64,000 nt of DNA from an uncultured Pelagibacteraceae bacterium (GTDB lineage: Bacteria > Pseudomonadota > Alphaproteobacteria > Pelagibacterales > Pelagibacteraceae), in NCBI GenBank assembly GCA_902592545.1, contig CACJFA010000001.1, positions 19,151-83,150 of the forward strand. Direction: 5' to 3'. The notes under the pieces are model-generated. The model was given only the letters and a program-made list of their open reading frames with translations, did not search any database and was not told the origin of the DNA. Position 1 is the first letter of the stretch. Each line of letters begins with the position of its first letter. Position numbers and translations under genes: made by a program. Positions 44,301 through 54,234 of this stretch are shown here, one piece after another.

Positions 44301-45737
44301 ATGGATAAAATAGTAATTTACGATACAGAAACAACAAATAGTACAATTTGGGGCTCAATAATTGAAGTAGGTGCTGTAGTTGTTGATAAAAACTTAAAAG
44401 AAATTGGTAAGCTAAATATTCGTGGCAGAATGCCCGAGGGTGAGGTTCCAAGTGCAAAGGCCTTATTAGTTAATTCAACAAGTATTGATTTACTTACTAA
44501 AGGCAATTACTCGCATTACGATTTTTTAGGGGCAATAGAAAATTTTTTCTCTAAAGCTGGTCCAGCATTGTTTATGGGTTGGAGTAACTTAAATTTTGAT
44601 AGACGAATGTTTCATTTTAATTTTTTTAAAGGGAATAGATATCCTTACATTACACATTCATCACCCAATAAAGAACATGACGGTTTACATGTTGCAAGAG
44701 TAGCACAAACCTTGAATCCTGAAACATTAAAGACTGAATTAACAGAAGCTGGAAATGAAAGTCTAGCTTTAGAAGGTTTAGCTAGACAACAAGGATTTGA
44801 TACATCTCAACAACACACTGCTTATCATGATGCATTCACAAGCTTAAAAATTCTAAGAATTATAAAAGACAAACATAAAGACAATTGGGAAAATTTTTTA
44901 AGTACATCTACAAAAAATAGCGTTGAAACTATCTTAAAAAGTGAGGGGATTTATTCAATTTTCGAAAATGTTAAGGGAAAAAATATGATGTATCTTGTCT
45001 CTACATTACATCCAGATCATTGTTTTCATCCATCATATGCATCTTGGGGATATTTATTTGATTTAAGAAGAGATCCTGAACCTTTGTTAAATTTATCAAT
45101 AAATGATCTTAAAGTTTATTTAAAAAAGTTTAGTCCAAAAGCACTTAGAGTAATCAAAACCAACAAAGCTCCTGTAGTTTTAGATAAAAAGTTTGCATTA
45201 AAAGAGAAGGCATATGCTGACTTAGATTTAGAAACAATCCAGAAAAGAGCAAAAATGGTTAGAAATAGTGAAAATTTTTGTAAAAATATTCAAATCATTA
45301 ATAGAGAGGCCGCTGAAGAAAAAGCTCAAACTCAAACCCAGGAAGATCTGCTACCTGAAGAAACTTTATATGAAAAATTTATTCCCAATAAAGACACCCA
45401 ATTATTTAAAACTTGGCATAGTTCTTCTTGGGAAGATAAATTAAGAATGTTGGACAAGTTTCAAGATAAAAGATGTAGTTGGTTTGGGCAAAAAATTATT
45501 TATCAAGAAGCACCACATATTTTACCACCAGATTTATATAAAAATATAAAAAGTGAAATTGCTAGACGAATTTTGAGTAAAAATACAGAAAAGTGGCAAA
45601 CTATAGGAATGGCCTACCAAGAAATTGATACTTTAAGAGATAAAGCATCAAATCGGGATGATGAAGAAGAACTAAAAAAATTAGATGAAATAAATGAATT
45701 TATTATGTCTATAGAAAAAAAATATGAAATTGCCTAG
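44301..45737 (+). CDS. sbcB: Exodeoxyribonuclease I (DnaQ-like, SbcB family)
   Basis: IYDTETT DEDDh motif I, FMGWSNLNFDRRMFHFNFF, AYHDAFTSLKI, ExoI C-terminal region. Confidence 0.88.
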   Translation: MDKIVIYDTETTNSTIWGSIIEVGAVVVDKNLKEIGKLNIRGRMPEGEVPSAKALLVNSTSIDLLTKGNYSHYDFLGAIENFFSKAGPALFMGWSNLNFDRRMFHFNFFKGNRYPYITHSSPNKEHDGLHVARVAQTLNPETLKTELTEAGNESLALEGLARQQGFDTSQQHTAYHDAFTSLKILRIIKDKHKDNWENFLSTSTKNSVETILKSEGIYSIFENVKGKNMMYLVSTLHPDHCFHPSYASWGYLFDLRRDPEPLLNLSINDLKVYLKKFSPKALRVIKTNKAPVVLDKKFALKEKAYADLDLETIQKRAKMVRNSENFCKNIQIINREAAEEKAQTQTQEDLLPEETLYEKFIPNKDTQLFKTWHSSSWEDKLRMLDKFQDKRCSWFGQKIIYQEAPHILPPDLYKNIKSEIARRILSKNTEKWQTIGMAYQEIDTLRDKASNRDDEEELKKLDEINEFIMSIEKKYEIA

Positions 45738-45771
45738 TTGACTTTAAGGATCTAATTAATAGAAAGGATGT

Positions 45772-46089
45772 ATGCTTACAAATTTTAAAGACGAAGATTT
45801 TGATACTAAAATAAAAAATGAAGATGTTTCAGTCATACAGTTTTCAGCTGAATGGTGTGGTCCATGTAAGGCACTAAAACCAGTAATGGATAAATTATCT
45901 GATGAATATAAAGATAAGGCTGGTTTTTATTATGCTGATGTTGAAGATGGTGGAATAAATACTGGAAGTGCAGCAGGTATCAGAGGTGTTCCAACAGTTA
46001 TTATCTATAAAAAAGGTGTTGAAGTAGATAGAAAAGTTGGTGGAGTTCCCGAAAGTCACATGAAAGAATTTTTAGATAAAAATATCTAA
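45772..46089 (+). CDS. Thioredoxin
   Basis: FSAEWCGPCKALKPVMDKL, IRGVPTVIIYKKG. Confidence 0.95.
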   Translation: MLTNFKDEDFDTKIKNEDVSVIQFSAEWCGPCKALKPVMDKLSDEYKDKAGFYYADVEDGGINTGSAAGIRGVPTVIIYKKGVEVDRKVGGVPESHMKEFLDKNI

Positions 46090-47354
46090 TTTAAATTTAA
46101 AACTTCACCCGCAAGATATAAAGATCCAGTAATCAGTATTATATCATTTTCTTTTACTGGGATTGACTTTATTGCATCCTCTATACTTTCCTTATAATTA
46201 ATATTTGAAAAGCCATTTAGTTTATCTTTTAATTCTTTCCCTTTAATTGAATTAGGTTGATTAGGTATATCTATTGTAGTTAATGTTGCAATATCCTTAA
46301 AGAAACTCATATATTCACTATGATCTTTATTAGCCATCATTCCAAGAATTATATGTTTATTACAATCTAAACTTTCTAAGTATTCATTCAAAACTTTTGC
46401 TCCCAAAGGGTTGTGAGATCCATCAACAAAAAGTTTGTGATTTTTTACAAGCTCTTTAAGTTTTCCAGATTTAATTTCTTGTAATCTTGCAATACAATTT
46501 ATTTTTAAAATACCTTTTTTAATGTGGTCATCTTTAATGTTTAAGTTTTTCAAAATTCTTAGGGTTGCAATTGCTGTTGAGACATTTTCTAATTGAAATT
46601 GACCTTTAACATTTGGAATAGGTAATTTTATTCCCCCAAATTGATCTTCATAATAAAAGAAGTCATTTTCTTGCATCGTAAAACTATAATTTTCATTATG
46701 GTAAAACTTATTTGATCTATTATTTGATATTGTTTTTTTAATATTTTCTTTGATTTTATTAGTACTTTGTTTTGCAACTATAATATTTGAGTTTAAAAGG
46801 CTTGTTGTTTTTTCAAAAATAATTTTTTCAACGGTTTGTTCATTTTCTGGCAACCAATCTAAATGATCAAGACCAATAGAAGTTACAATGCTAGCAAGGT
46901 TATTTTTTAAGATATTAGTAGCATCAAATCTAAAGAACAATCCACTTTCAATTAAATTGATATTATTTGGATATTGAGATGCTTTTAAAAAATATGCTGC
47001 AGTCAGTATTTCAAAAAAAGTAATTGGTTGACCATTGTTAGCTTCTTCAATTTCTTCAAGTAAATTTGCTAAATCTTTATCATTTAATTCTTCATTATTA
47101 AAAACAAACCTCTCATTAATACTTTTGATATGAGGACTAGTGTAGATATTACAATTGAAATTTGCTTCCTTTAAAATAGAAAACATTGCTTGGATTGTTG
47201 AGTACTTTCCATTAGTACCAACAATTGAAATTGCTTTGATTTTATCTTGAGGATTTCCTAATTTTTTGCAGAGACTTTGAATACGATCTAGACTTAAATC
47301 TATTTCTTTAGGATGCAGCTCTTGTAAGCGACTGACTATCTTCTGAAGTTTCAT
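46086..47354 (-). CDS. folC: Folylpolyglutamate synthase/dihydrofolate synthase (start at 47354 or 47366)
   Basis: ELHPKEIDLSLDRIQSLCKKLGNPQ, SIVGTNGKYST P-loop variant, SIGLDHLDWL, VDGSHNPLGAKVL. Confidence 0.92.
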   Translation of the reverse strand: MKLQKIVSRLQELHPKEIDLSLDRIQSLCKKLGNPQDKIKAISIVGTNGKYSTIQAMFSILKEANFNCNIYTSPHIKSINERFVFNNEELNDKDLANLLEEIEEANNGQPITFFEILTAAYFLKASQYPNNINLIESGLFFRFDATNILKNNLASIVTSIGLDHLDWLPENEQTVEKIIFEKTTSLLNSNIIVAKQSTNKIKENIKKTISNNRSNKFYHNENYSFTMQENDFFYYEDQFGGIKLPIPNVKGQFQLENVSTAIATLRILKNLNIKDDHIKKGILKINCIARLQEIKSGKLKELVKNHKLFVDGSHNPLGAKVLNEYLESLDCNKHIILGMMANKDHSEYMSFFKDIATLTTIDIPNQPNSIKGKELKDKLNGFSNINYKESIEDAIKSIPVKENDIILITGSLYLAGEVLNLN

Positions 47355-48237
47355 TTTGTTCAGCACTTATATCAGAATTTTTCTTTAACAATATTGATAA
47401 TAAGGTTCCAATTTTAGATGCAAGATCTTTACGCTCAACAATTAAATCGACAAAACCAGTTTTTTCAACATATTCACTTTTTTGGAAACCTTCTGGAAGT
47501 TCTTCTTTAACAGTTCCTTGTATTACCCTTGCACCTGCAAATGCAATTAAAGCTCCTGGTTCTGCAATATGAATATCACCTAACATAGCGTATGATGCGG
47601 TAATGCCTCCAGCTGTTGGATCAGTTATGCAAACTAAATAAGGAAGACCGTTTTTCTTTAATTCATTAATTGCAAGTGTTGTTCTTGTCATTTGAGATAA
47701 AGAAATTAAACTTTCCATCATTCTCATTCCTCCACCAGCACTAATACATAAAAAAGGTGTTTGATTTTCTATCGCATGCTGTATTCCATATAAAAAAGCT
47801 TCACCTTCTGCTGCTGCCATTGAAGCTCCTAAAAAATCAAAATCAGAAGCTACAGCGGTAATTTTAATATTATTTATAGTTCCAGAAGCAACCATCATTC
47901 CACATTCTAATCCTGTTTTTTTTCGAGCACTTTTTAATCTTTCTTTGTAAGGTTTAGAGTCTGTCCAATTTAGTGGATCATCTTTTGGTATTGGGGTTTT
48001 AAAAATCTCGTAATTGTTTTTTCCAAACAATATATTAAATCTTTGATGAGGTTTTATTCTATGATGACGTTTACAATCAGGACATACCCATAAGTTTTCC
48101 TCTAAATCCTTTTTTAAAATTGGACCCTTACAACATGATGTCCAATCGCTTTTTGCAATATCTTCTTTTGTAGCTCTTTCACGTATAGCAGTTTTAATTT
48201 TTTCACCTGCTTTAATAATTTTAGTTATCCAGTTCAT
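47308..48237 (-). CDS. accD: Acetyl-CoA carboxylase carboxyltransferase subunit beta
   Basis: Zinc motif CCKGPILKKDLEENLWVCPDC; SAGGGMRMMESLISLSQM; DPTAGGITASYAMLGDI. Confidence 0.97.
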   Translation of the reverse strand: MNWITKIIKAGEKIKTAIRERATKEDIAKSDWTSCCKGPILKKDLEENLWVCPDCKRHHRIKPHQRFNILFGKNNYEIFKTPIPKDDPLNWTDSKPYKERLKSARKKTGLECGMMVASGTINNIKITAVASDFDFLGASMAAAEGEAFLYGIQHAIENQTPFLCISAGGGMRMMESLISLSQMTRTTLAINELKKNGLPYLVCITDPTAGGITASYAMLGDIHIAEPGALIAFAGARVIQGTVKEELPEGFQKSEYVEKTGFVDLIVERKDLASKIGTLLSILLKKNSDISAEQNETSEDSQSLTRAAS

Positions 48238-49034
48238 TGAATTTTATTTTTTAATCTTTTAACGATATTAGTAACATTTGTGACAGCATTTTGTCTCTTT
48301 TCAATTGATTTAGAGATTTCCTTGCAAATTGCACTACCAACTACCAAACCATCAGCTTTTTTTAGAGATTTGATTGTTTTTTCTGTAATACCAAAGCCAA
48401 TAACAACATTTTTTGATTTATTTTGTTTTTTTATTTTATTGTATTTTTCTAATATTTTCCTTGGGGACACTTTAAGCTTTCCACCTGTGGTGGATAACAT
48501 GCTTATATAATAAATCATGTCGTGTGAATCTTTTATTATTTTTTTTAGTCTTATCTGAGAAGTAGTTGGAGAAACCAATTGAACAAAATTAATTCCTTTT
48601 TTTTTGCATTTTAATGCAAAATTTTTATTTTCAGGATAAGGTAAATCAACAACGATTAAACCATCAACTTTTGATTTTTTGCATTTTTCTAAAAATTTAT
48701 TTTCATTATATTGATAGATCATATTGTAGTAACCCATCAATATAATTGGTTTATTTTTTTTGATTTGTTTAAAATTTTTTGCAATTGAAAATACATCATT
48801 AATTTTAATACCATTTTTAATCGCCCTGTAAGCACTTGTTTGTATTTGTCCTCCATCAGCTATTGGTGTGTTGTGTGGAAAACCTAATTCACAAATATCT
48901 GCATAATTTGAAATAGACTTAAGTATTTCTAAAGATTTTTTTTTAGTATTATCACCCGCAACTGTATAAGTCAGTAAGGCAGGTCTGTTTTCCTTTTTTG
49001 CATTTAAAAAAGCTTTATTAAGTAAAGAGCTCAT
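48234..49034 (-). CDS. trpA: Tryptophan synthase alpha subunit
   Basis: CELGFPHNTPIADGGQIQTSAYRAIKNG; GFGITEKT. Confidence 0.96.
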   Translation of the reverse strand: MSSLLNKAFLNAKKENRPALLTYTVAGDNTKKKSLEILKSISNYADICELGFPHNTPIADGGQIQTSAYRAIKNGIKINDVFSIAKNFKQIKKNKPIILMGYYNMIYQYNENKFLEKCKKSKVDGLIVVDLPYPENKNFALKCKKKGINFVQLVSPTTSQIRLKKIIKDSHDMIYYISMLSTTGGKLKVSPRKILEKYNKIKKQNKSKNVVIGFGITEKTIKSLKKADGLVVGSAICKEISKSIEKRQNAVTNVTNIVKRLKNKIQ

Positions 49035-50263
49035 TAATATTTTCCCAATCTCTCTTTTAAAATATCCCTATCTTTTTTTGCATCACCACAAGAGTTAACA
49101 ATTATAATTGTATCTCTGCTTAGTTTTGGAGCAATCTTTATTGCTTCAGCAAAAGCGTGACTTGGTTCTAAACTTGGATTAAGTTTTTCAAATTTAGTAA
49201 CTATAACATGTGCATTAAGTGCATCCTCATCTGTTGCATAAGTATATCTTGCTCTTTTAGTATCTTTTAAAAAACAATGAATTGGACTAACGCCAGGATA
49301 ATCTAAACCAGCACTTATAGATTCAGTATCATTTATTTGTCCTTCATTATTTTGGCAAACATATGAAGCGGCTCCATGCAAAATACCAACTTTTGCATTT
49401 CTACTTAGTGGTGCTGCATGAAGTTTTGATTTTTTTGGGCCTCCTGCCTCTACTCCAATTAATTCTATTTGTTTTTTATTAAAGTCAATAAATTCACTCC
49501 AAAAACCATAAGCAGAACTTCCACCTCCAACACAATTAATTAATTTAATTTTATTTGGAATTTTTTTAAATTCTTTTTTAATTTGAGTTTTTAATTCTCT
49601 TGAAATTTGTGCTGTTGACCAACCACATATTTTAACAAAGATATTTGGCCCAACAGTACTACCAACACACATGTGTGTGTTATCACAATTAGATACCCAA
49701 TATCTCATACATTCACTTACTGCATCTACTAAAGTCTGACTACCAGAATAAACAGGTACTATTTCTGCTCCATTTTTTTTCATGGCATCACAATTTGGTT
49801 TTTGTCTTTTTATATCTTTTGCGCCCATAAAAATTTTACATTTAAGACCAAATTTTTTAGCTGCCATACTCAACATTTTTCCTGCATATCCAGCTCCAGT
49901 ATCACCTACAATATATTTTTTACCCATTGCTTTACAGATTAAAGCATGAACAGTAGCGTTATAGATTTTGTGAGCCCCTCCATTTGCTTCCGAAACTACT
50001 TTTGCCCAAATTTGAGCTCCACCTAAATGGTTTGATAAGTTCTCTAATTTTACAAAAGGTGTTGGAGAGCCAATGTAATTTTTAAAATAATAATCTCTTT
50101 TTTTTAAAAATGCTTTATTATTTCTAAGTTTTTTAAATTCTTTCGTTAAATCCTCTACAGGTTTTTTTAAAGTTTCAGGTATAAAACTGCCACCAAATTT
50201 TCCTCCCCAAAAACCTTGTTGATTGTGTTGATCAATTAATGGAATACCTCTTTTAAGCTTCAT
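49034..50263 (-). CDS. trpB: Tryptophan synthase beta subunit
   Basis: ANGGAHKIYNATVHALICKAMGKK, CVGGGSSAYGFW, GLDYPGVSPIH. Confidence 0.97.
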   Translation of the reverse strand: MKLKRGIPLIDQHNQQGFWGGKFGGSFIPETLKKPVEDLTKEFKKLRNNKAFLKKRDYYFKNYIGSPTPFVKLENLSNHLGGAQIWAKVVSEANGGAHKIYNATVHALICKAMGKKYIVGDTGAGYAGKMLSMAAKKFGLKCKIFMGAKDIKRQKPNCDAMKKNGAEIVPVYSGSQTLVDAVSECMRYWVSNCDNTHMCVGSTVGPNIFVKICGWSTAQISRELKTQIKKEFKKIPNKIKLINCVGGGSSAYGFWSEFIDFNKKQIELIGVEAGGPKKSKLHAAPLSRNAKVGILHGAASYVCQNNEGQINDTESISAGLDYPGVSPIHCFLKDTKRARYTYATDEDALNAHVIVTKFEKLNPSLEPSHAFAEAIKIAPKLSRDTIIIVNSCGDAKKDRDILKERLGKY

Positions 50264-50882
50264 TTTTAATTTTGTTAACTTTTTTTAAAAAAAATTCTAT
50301 TTTGGATAAGTCTTTTAATCCAGATGTTTCTACGCCACCAGATAAATCTATAAAATTTGTTAAATTTTTGTAAATTTTAAGCTCATCATTGTATTGAATG
50401 TTTCCAGCTATCATTAATTCCTTATTTAACTTAATATTTTTAATCAAGTCATGATCGAAAGATTGGCTTTTCTCATATCCCTTACTGTCAAATAGGTAAA
50501 TGTCAGTAACATCAGAATACAATTTATAATTGGTCAAATCAGATTCTGATTTAATTGTAAAAGCTGTAATAATTTTTTTTTGATATTTTTGTTTTATCTC
50601 TTTTATTTCCTCTGGGGAGCAATCATATAATTGATAGTAGTCAAAAGGTAACTTTTGAATTTTCTCTAAAATTTCTCTATTTGGCTTAACAAGTACTGCA
50701 ACATAGTAGCTTTGTTTTGGATTTATGCTTAGAAGTTTTTTTAAATTTTCATATTCAACATATCTAGAACTTTTTGGATAGTTACAAATAAATCCTATAA
50801 ACTTAGGTGGGTGAGGGTGATTAATTAAAAAATTTAAAGTATTGGTATCTGAAATCCCACAAATTTTACACCCTTTGATCAT
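50253..50882 (-). CDS. trpF: Phosphoribosylanthranilate isomerase (divergent)
   Basis: KICGISDTNTLNFL N-terminus, IDLSGGVETSGLKDLSKIEFFL C-terminus, position before trpBA. Confidence 0.9.
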   Translation of the reverse strand: MIKGCKICGISDTNTLNFLINHPHPPKFIGFICNYPKSSRYVEYENLKKLLSINPKQSYYVAVLVKPNREILEKIQKLPFDYYQLYDCSPEEIKEIKQKYQKKIITAFTIKSESDLTNYKLYSDVTDIYLFDSKGYEKSQSFDHDLIKNIKLNKELMIAGNIQYNDELKIYKNLTNFIDLSGGVETSGLKDLSKIEFFLKKVNKIKNEA

Positions 50883-51547
50883 TAGTTTAAATGATCAATT
50901 AGTTTTTTAATATTATTTTTAATATTCCCTTTAGTGATAGGTCTTCCAATTACAAGCCAATCACTGCCATTTCTAAAAGCTGCTTTTGGAGTTAGAACTC
51001 TTTTTTGATCTCCTTTGTTTGAATTAAACCTTATTCCGGGAGTAATAATTTCTTTTTTAAAAAATTTTCTTACAATTTTTACTTCTTGAGCACTACAAAC
51101 AATAGCATCTAACTTTGCATTTTGAGCCAGTTTTGCTTGATGAGCAACTAATTTTTTTACATCTTTACTGTAACCTATTTGTTTTAAAGCCTTGTTATCA
51201 AGAGAAGTTAGAATTGAAACACCAATTATTTTAGTTTTTCCAGCAACTTTCTTAGCTGCTTTTAAAGCCTCTAAACCTGAACTTATATGTATAGTACAAT
51301 AATTAAATTTAAGATCTTTAATTGCTTTTAATGCTGATACACAAGTGTTAGGAATATCTGAAAACTTAAAATCTCCAAATGTAATTTGATTATTTAATTT
51401 AGACACAAATTTTCTTCCATTTTTTGAGTTTAAAAACTCAAGTCCAAATTTGTAACCAACTTTCAATTTTGATGTTTGAGTATTTTTGATTATTTTTTTG
51501 ACCTTTGAAACGCTAGTTGTATCGCATGCTATAAATATCTTACTCAT
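50882..51547 (-). CDS. pyrF: Orotidine 5'-phosphate decarboxylase
   Basis: KVGYKFGLEF, FGDFKFSDIPNT (DxKxxDI), ITPGIR, IGRPITKG. Confidence 0.95.
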   Translation of the reverse strand: MSKIFIACDTTSVSKVKKIIKNTQTSKLKVGYKFGLEFLNSKNGRKFVSKLNNQITFGDFKFSDIPNTCVSALKAIKDLKFNYCTIHISSGLEALKAAKKVAGKTKIIGVSILTSLDNKALKQIGYSKDVKKLVAHQAKLAQNAKLDAIVCSAQEVKIVRKFFKKEIITPGIRFNSNKGDQKRVLTPKAAFRNGSDWLVIGRPITKGNIKNNIKKLIDHLN

Positions 51548-51830
51548 TATTGTTTATCTTTTTAAACATATCTTTACTCATCTTCCAAGATATTACTTTT
51601 TTTTCTGGTACAGCAACTTTCTCACCAGTTTTAGGATTTCTTCTGATAGATGATTTTTGAGTTTTGACACTGAATCTTCCAAAATTTCTCAACTCAACTG
51701 AGTCTGAGCGTCTAAGAGCTCTTTTAATTTCTTTTAAAATGATATTGATTAATTTTTCTAAGTCTTTTTTTGTAAAATTTGGGTAATTATCAGAAAGTTG
51801 TTTTAAAAGCTTTGATTTTACAATAGCCAA
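51540..51830 (-). CDS. ihfB: Integration host factor beta subunit
   Basis: VELRNFGRFSVKTQKSSIRRNPKTGEKVAVPEKKVISWKMSKDM; downstream of rpsA. Confidence 0.93.
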   Translation of the reverse strand: MAIVKSKLLKQLSDNYPNFTKKDLEKLINIILKEIKRALRRSDSVELRNFGRFSVKTQKSSIRRNPKTGEKVAVPEKKVISWKMSKDMFKKINNNE

Positions 51831-51845
51831 TTTGACCTTCTTTAA

Positions 51846-53579
51846 TTAATCCTCTTCTTTTTCTTTATCTTTTTTTTTTAAATCATCTGATAATGTTGAG
51901 AATGGAAGATTTTTCCCAGAACCCTCAGATCCGTATTTTTGAAGAGCTTCTTTTTTTTCAATTTCTTCAAGTAGTTTAATACTTAGTGTTACTTTTCTCT
52001 TAGTTAGGTCAAGTTCAGCAATTGCACAATCAAGTTTTTCACCACCAGTCCATCTACTAGGTCTTGCGTCAGCAGAATTAATCGCTATGGCAGATTTTTT
52101 TATTTGGAAATCCATCTCGCATCCTTCAGGTCTTACTATTAAACCTTTGTTATCTGTAGAAATTACTTTAACCGTGATTGTTTGATTTTTAGATTTATTT
52201 TTAAACCAATCTAAAGGATCTGCTTCTGTTTGTCTTAGACCAACTCTTATTTTTTGTTCTGATGTTTTAATTTCTAAAACTTTAACTTTAATTTTGTCAC
52301 CTTTTTTATACTTCGTTAACTGTTCTTCACCATTATTTAAATAAGTTAAATCATTACAATGCAAGAAGGCATCAATATCTAAATCAGGAACTTTAACAAA
52401 TAATGAGTATTCATTTTTACTTGTAACTTCACCTTCAAAGATACTTTCGACAGGGTATCGTTTTTCAAAAATTTCAAAAGGGTTTTCTTGTGTGAGTCTA
52501 TGCGAGATTGCAACCCTTCTTTTGTCTTTATCTATTTCAGTAATTATACAATCTATTTCATCTCCAACTTTAAACATTTTTTTTGCTGAAATATTTTTTT
52601 TAGTCCAGCTTAATTCACTTGAATGAAGAAGGGTTGTTAAACCAGGTTCTAATTCACAAAATGCCCCAAAATCCATTAACTTAACAACTTTCACTTTGTA
52701 TAATTTATTTAATTCATAATTTTCAATGTGTTCAAAGGGGTCTGGTGATAGCTGTTTAACTGAACATCCTACTTGCAACTTTTCCTTATCAACGCTGATT
52801 ACTTTTAAATTATGCTTTTCACCTATATTAAAAACCTCATCTGGATGATTAACTCTTGAATATGATATTTCTTGTAAATGAACCAAAACATCTAGCTCAC
52901 CGTTCACATTAAAAAAACAACCAAAAGAGCTATAACCTTTTACTTCTGCACCTTTAATAATGTCACCAACTTTATATTTTTCAATTATTTTAGCTTTATC
53001 TTCTTTTTTAAATGATGAAATAATTTCTCTTCTAGATACACATGCGTTTCCACGCATTTTATCTAGTTTTATAAGAGCAAATTTTTGAGGTTCATTCATT
53101 AGATGACTTATATCTTTTAGAGGTTTGTCGCTTATTTGTGAACCAGGTAAAAACATAAGTGATCCAGTATCTATGTGCTCTACTATACATCCACCTTTAC
53201 ATTTTGAAGTAATTTTTCCCATAATTGGCTCATTTTTTTCATAAGCTTCAACAAGTTTATCCCAACCTTTTATTTTTTGAGCCTTACTAGCAGAAACCAA
53301 CACTTCACCATTCTTGTCCTCTATTTTTTCTAACAGAACAGGGATGGTTTCACCGATTTTAATCTTTTCAGATAGACCCATACTTTTTAATTCATTAATA
53401 TCTAAAACAGGTTCTGACTTTAATCCTTCTACAAAAAGGAACACAAATTTTTCTGTAATTTTATTTATTTTACCCTCAATTATTTTACCTTCTTCTATTT
53501 GGACTTTTGAGAGCTGGCTGTTAAGTAATTTTTCAAATTCTTGTGAAGAAGGGTTTGATAAATCTTTATAAATTTCCAT
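51846..53579 (-). CDS. rpsA: 30S ribosomal protein S1
   Basis: Multiple S1 domains; cmk-rpsA-ihfB synteny. Confidence 0.97.
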   Translation of the reverse strand: MEIYKDLSNPSSQEFEKLLNSQLSKVQIEEGKIIEGKINKITEKFVFLFVEGLKSEPVLDINELKSMGLSEKIKIGETIPVLLEKIEDKNGEVLVSASKAQKIKGWDKLVEAYEKNEPIMGKITSKCKGGCIVEHIDTGSLMFLPGSQISDKPLKDISHLMNEPQKFALIKLDKMRGNACVSRREIISSFKKEDKAKIIEKYKVGDIIKGAEVKGYSSFGCFFNVNGELDVLVHLQEISYSRVNHPDEVFNIGEKHNLKVISVDKEKLQVGCSVKQLSPDPFEHIENYELNKLYKVKVVKLMDFGAFCELEPGLTTLLHSSELSWTKKNISAKKMFKVGDEIDCIITEIDKDKRRVAISHRLTQENPFEIFEKRYPVESIFEGEVTSKNEYSLFVKVPDLDIDAFLHCNDLTYLNNGEEQLTKYKKGDKIKVKVLEIKTSEQKIRVGLRQTEADPLDWFKNKSKNQTITVKVISTDNKGLIVRPEGCEMDFQIKKSAIAINSADARPSRWTGGEKLDCAIAELDLTKRKVTLSIKLLEEIEKKEALQKYGSEGSGKNLPFSTLSDDLKKKDKEKEED

Positions 53580-54234
53580 TAATTTTTATTTTTTTGTCTA
53601 TAATTTTTTTTATTTTTAAAAAACACGCTCTTTTAGATAACTTTGATGTGTTAATCAACAAAGAATCTTTAGTTTTCTTAAGGGGAGAAACTTTACGATT
53701 ATAGTCATTTTTGTCCCGTTTTTTAATACTTTTTAATACATCTTTAAAAGAAATTGATTTTTTTAGCCCTTTTAGCTCTTTATATCTTCTCATTGCTCTT
53801 GTTTTTAAATTAGCAGTAATGAAAAATTTAAAATCTGCATCAGGTACAATTTTATAAGTTATATCTCTACCATCTAAGCAAGAACCTTTAAATTTTTTTG
53901 GTGGATTATAAGCAAAATTAATTTGAAATGAGTGAATAAGTTTTCTTATTTTATTAACTTTTGCAACATTTGAGGCCTCAGTACCTACTTCGTCAGACAA
54001 AAGTTGTTTTTTGTCTAAATCATTTATCTTTAAATTTTTAATTTTTTTTTTGATAAATTTGAAACCGAATTTCTTTGGATATTTTAATTTATAATATGCA
54101 ATAAGACGGTATATTTTACCTGTATCAACATAAATTAAGTTGTAATGTTTTGATAAACTTTTTCCCAAAGTTCCAGCACCAGCTGCAGCAGGTGAGTCAA
54201 TAGCAATTTTTAAAATATTTTTTCTTTTAATCAT
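53566..54234 (-). CDS. cmk: Cytidylate kinase
   Basis: IAIDSPAAAGAGTLGKSLSKHYNLIYVDTGKIYR, LDGRDITYKIVPDADFKFFI. Confidence 0.94.
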   Translation of the reverse strand: MIKRKNILKIAIDSPAAAGAGTLGKSLSKHYNLIYVDTGKIYRLIAYYKLKYPKKFGFKFIKKKIKNLKINDLDKKQLLSDEVGTEASNVAKVNKIRKLIHSFQINFAYNPPKKFKGSCLDGRDITYKIVPDADFKFFITANLKTRAMRRYKELKGLKKSISFKDVLKSIKKRDKNDYNRKVSPLKKTKDSLLINTSKLSKRACFLKIKKIIDKKIKINGNL

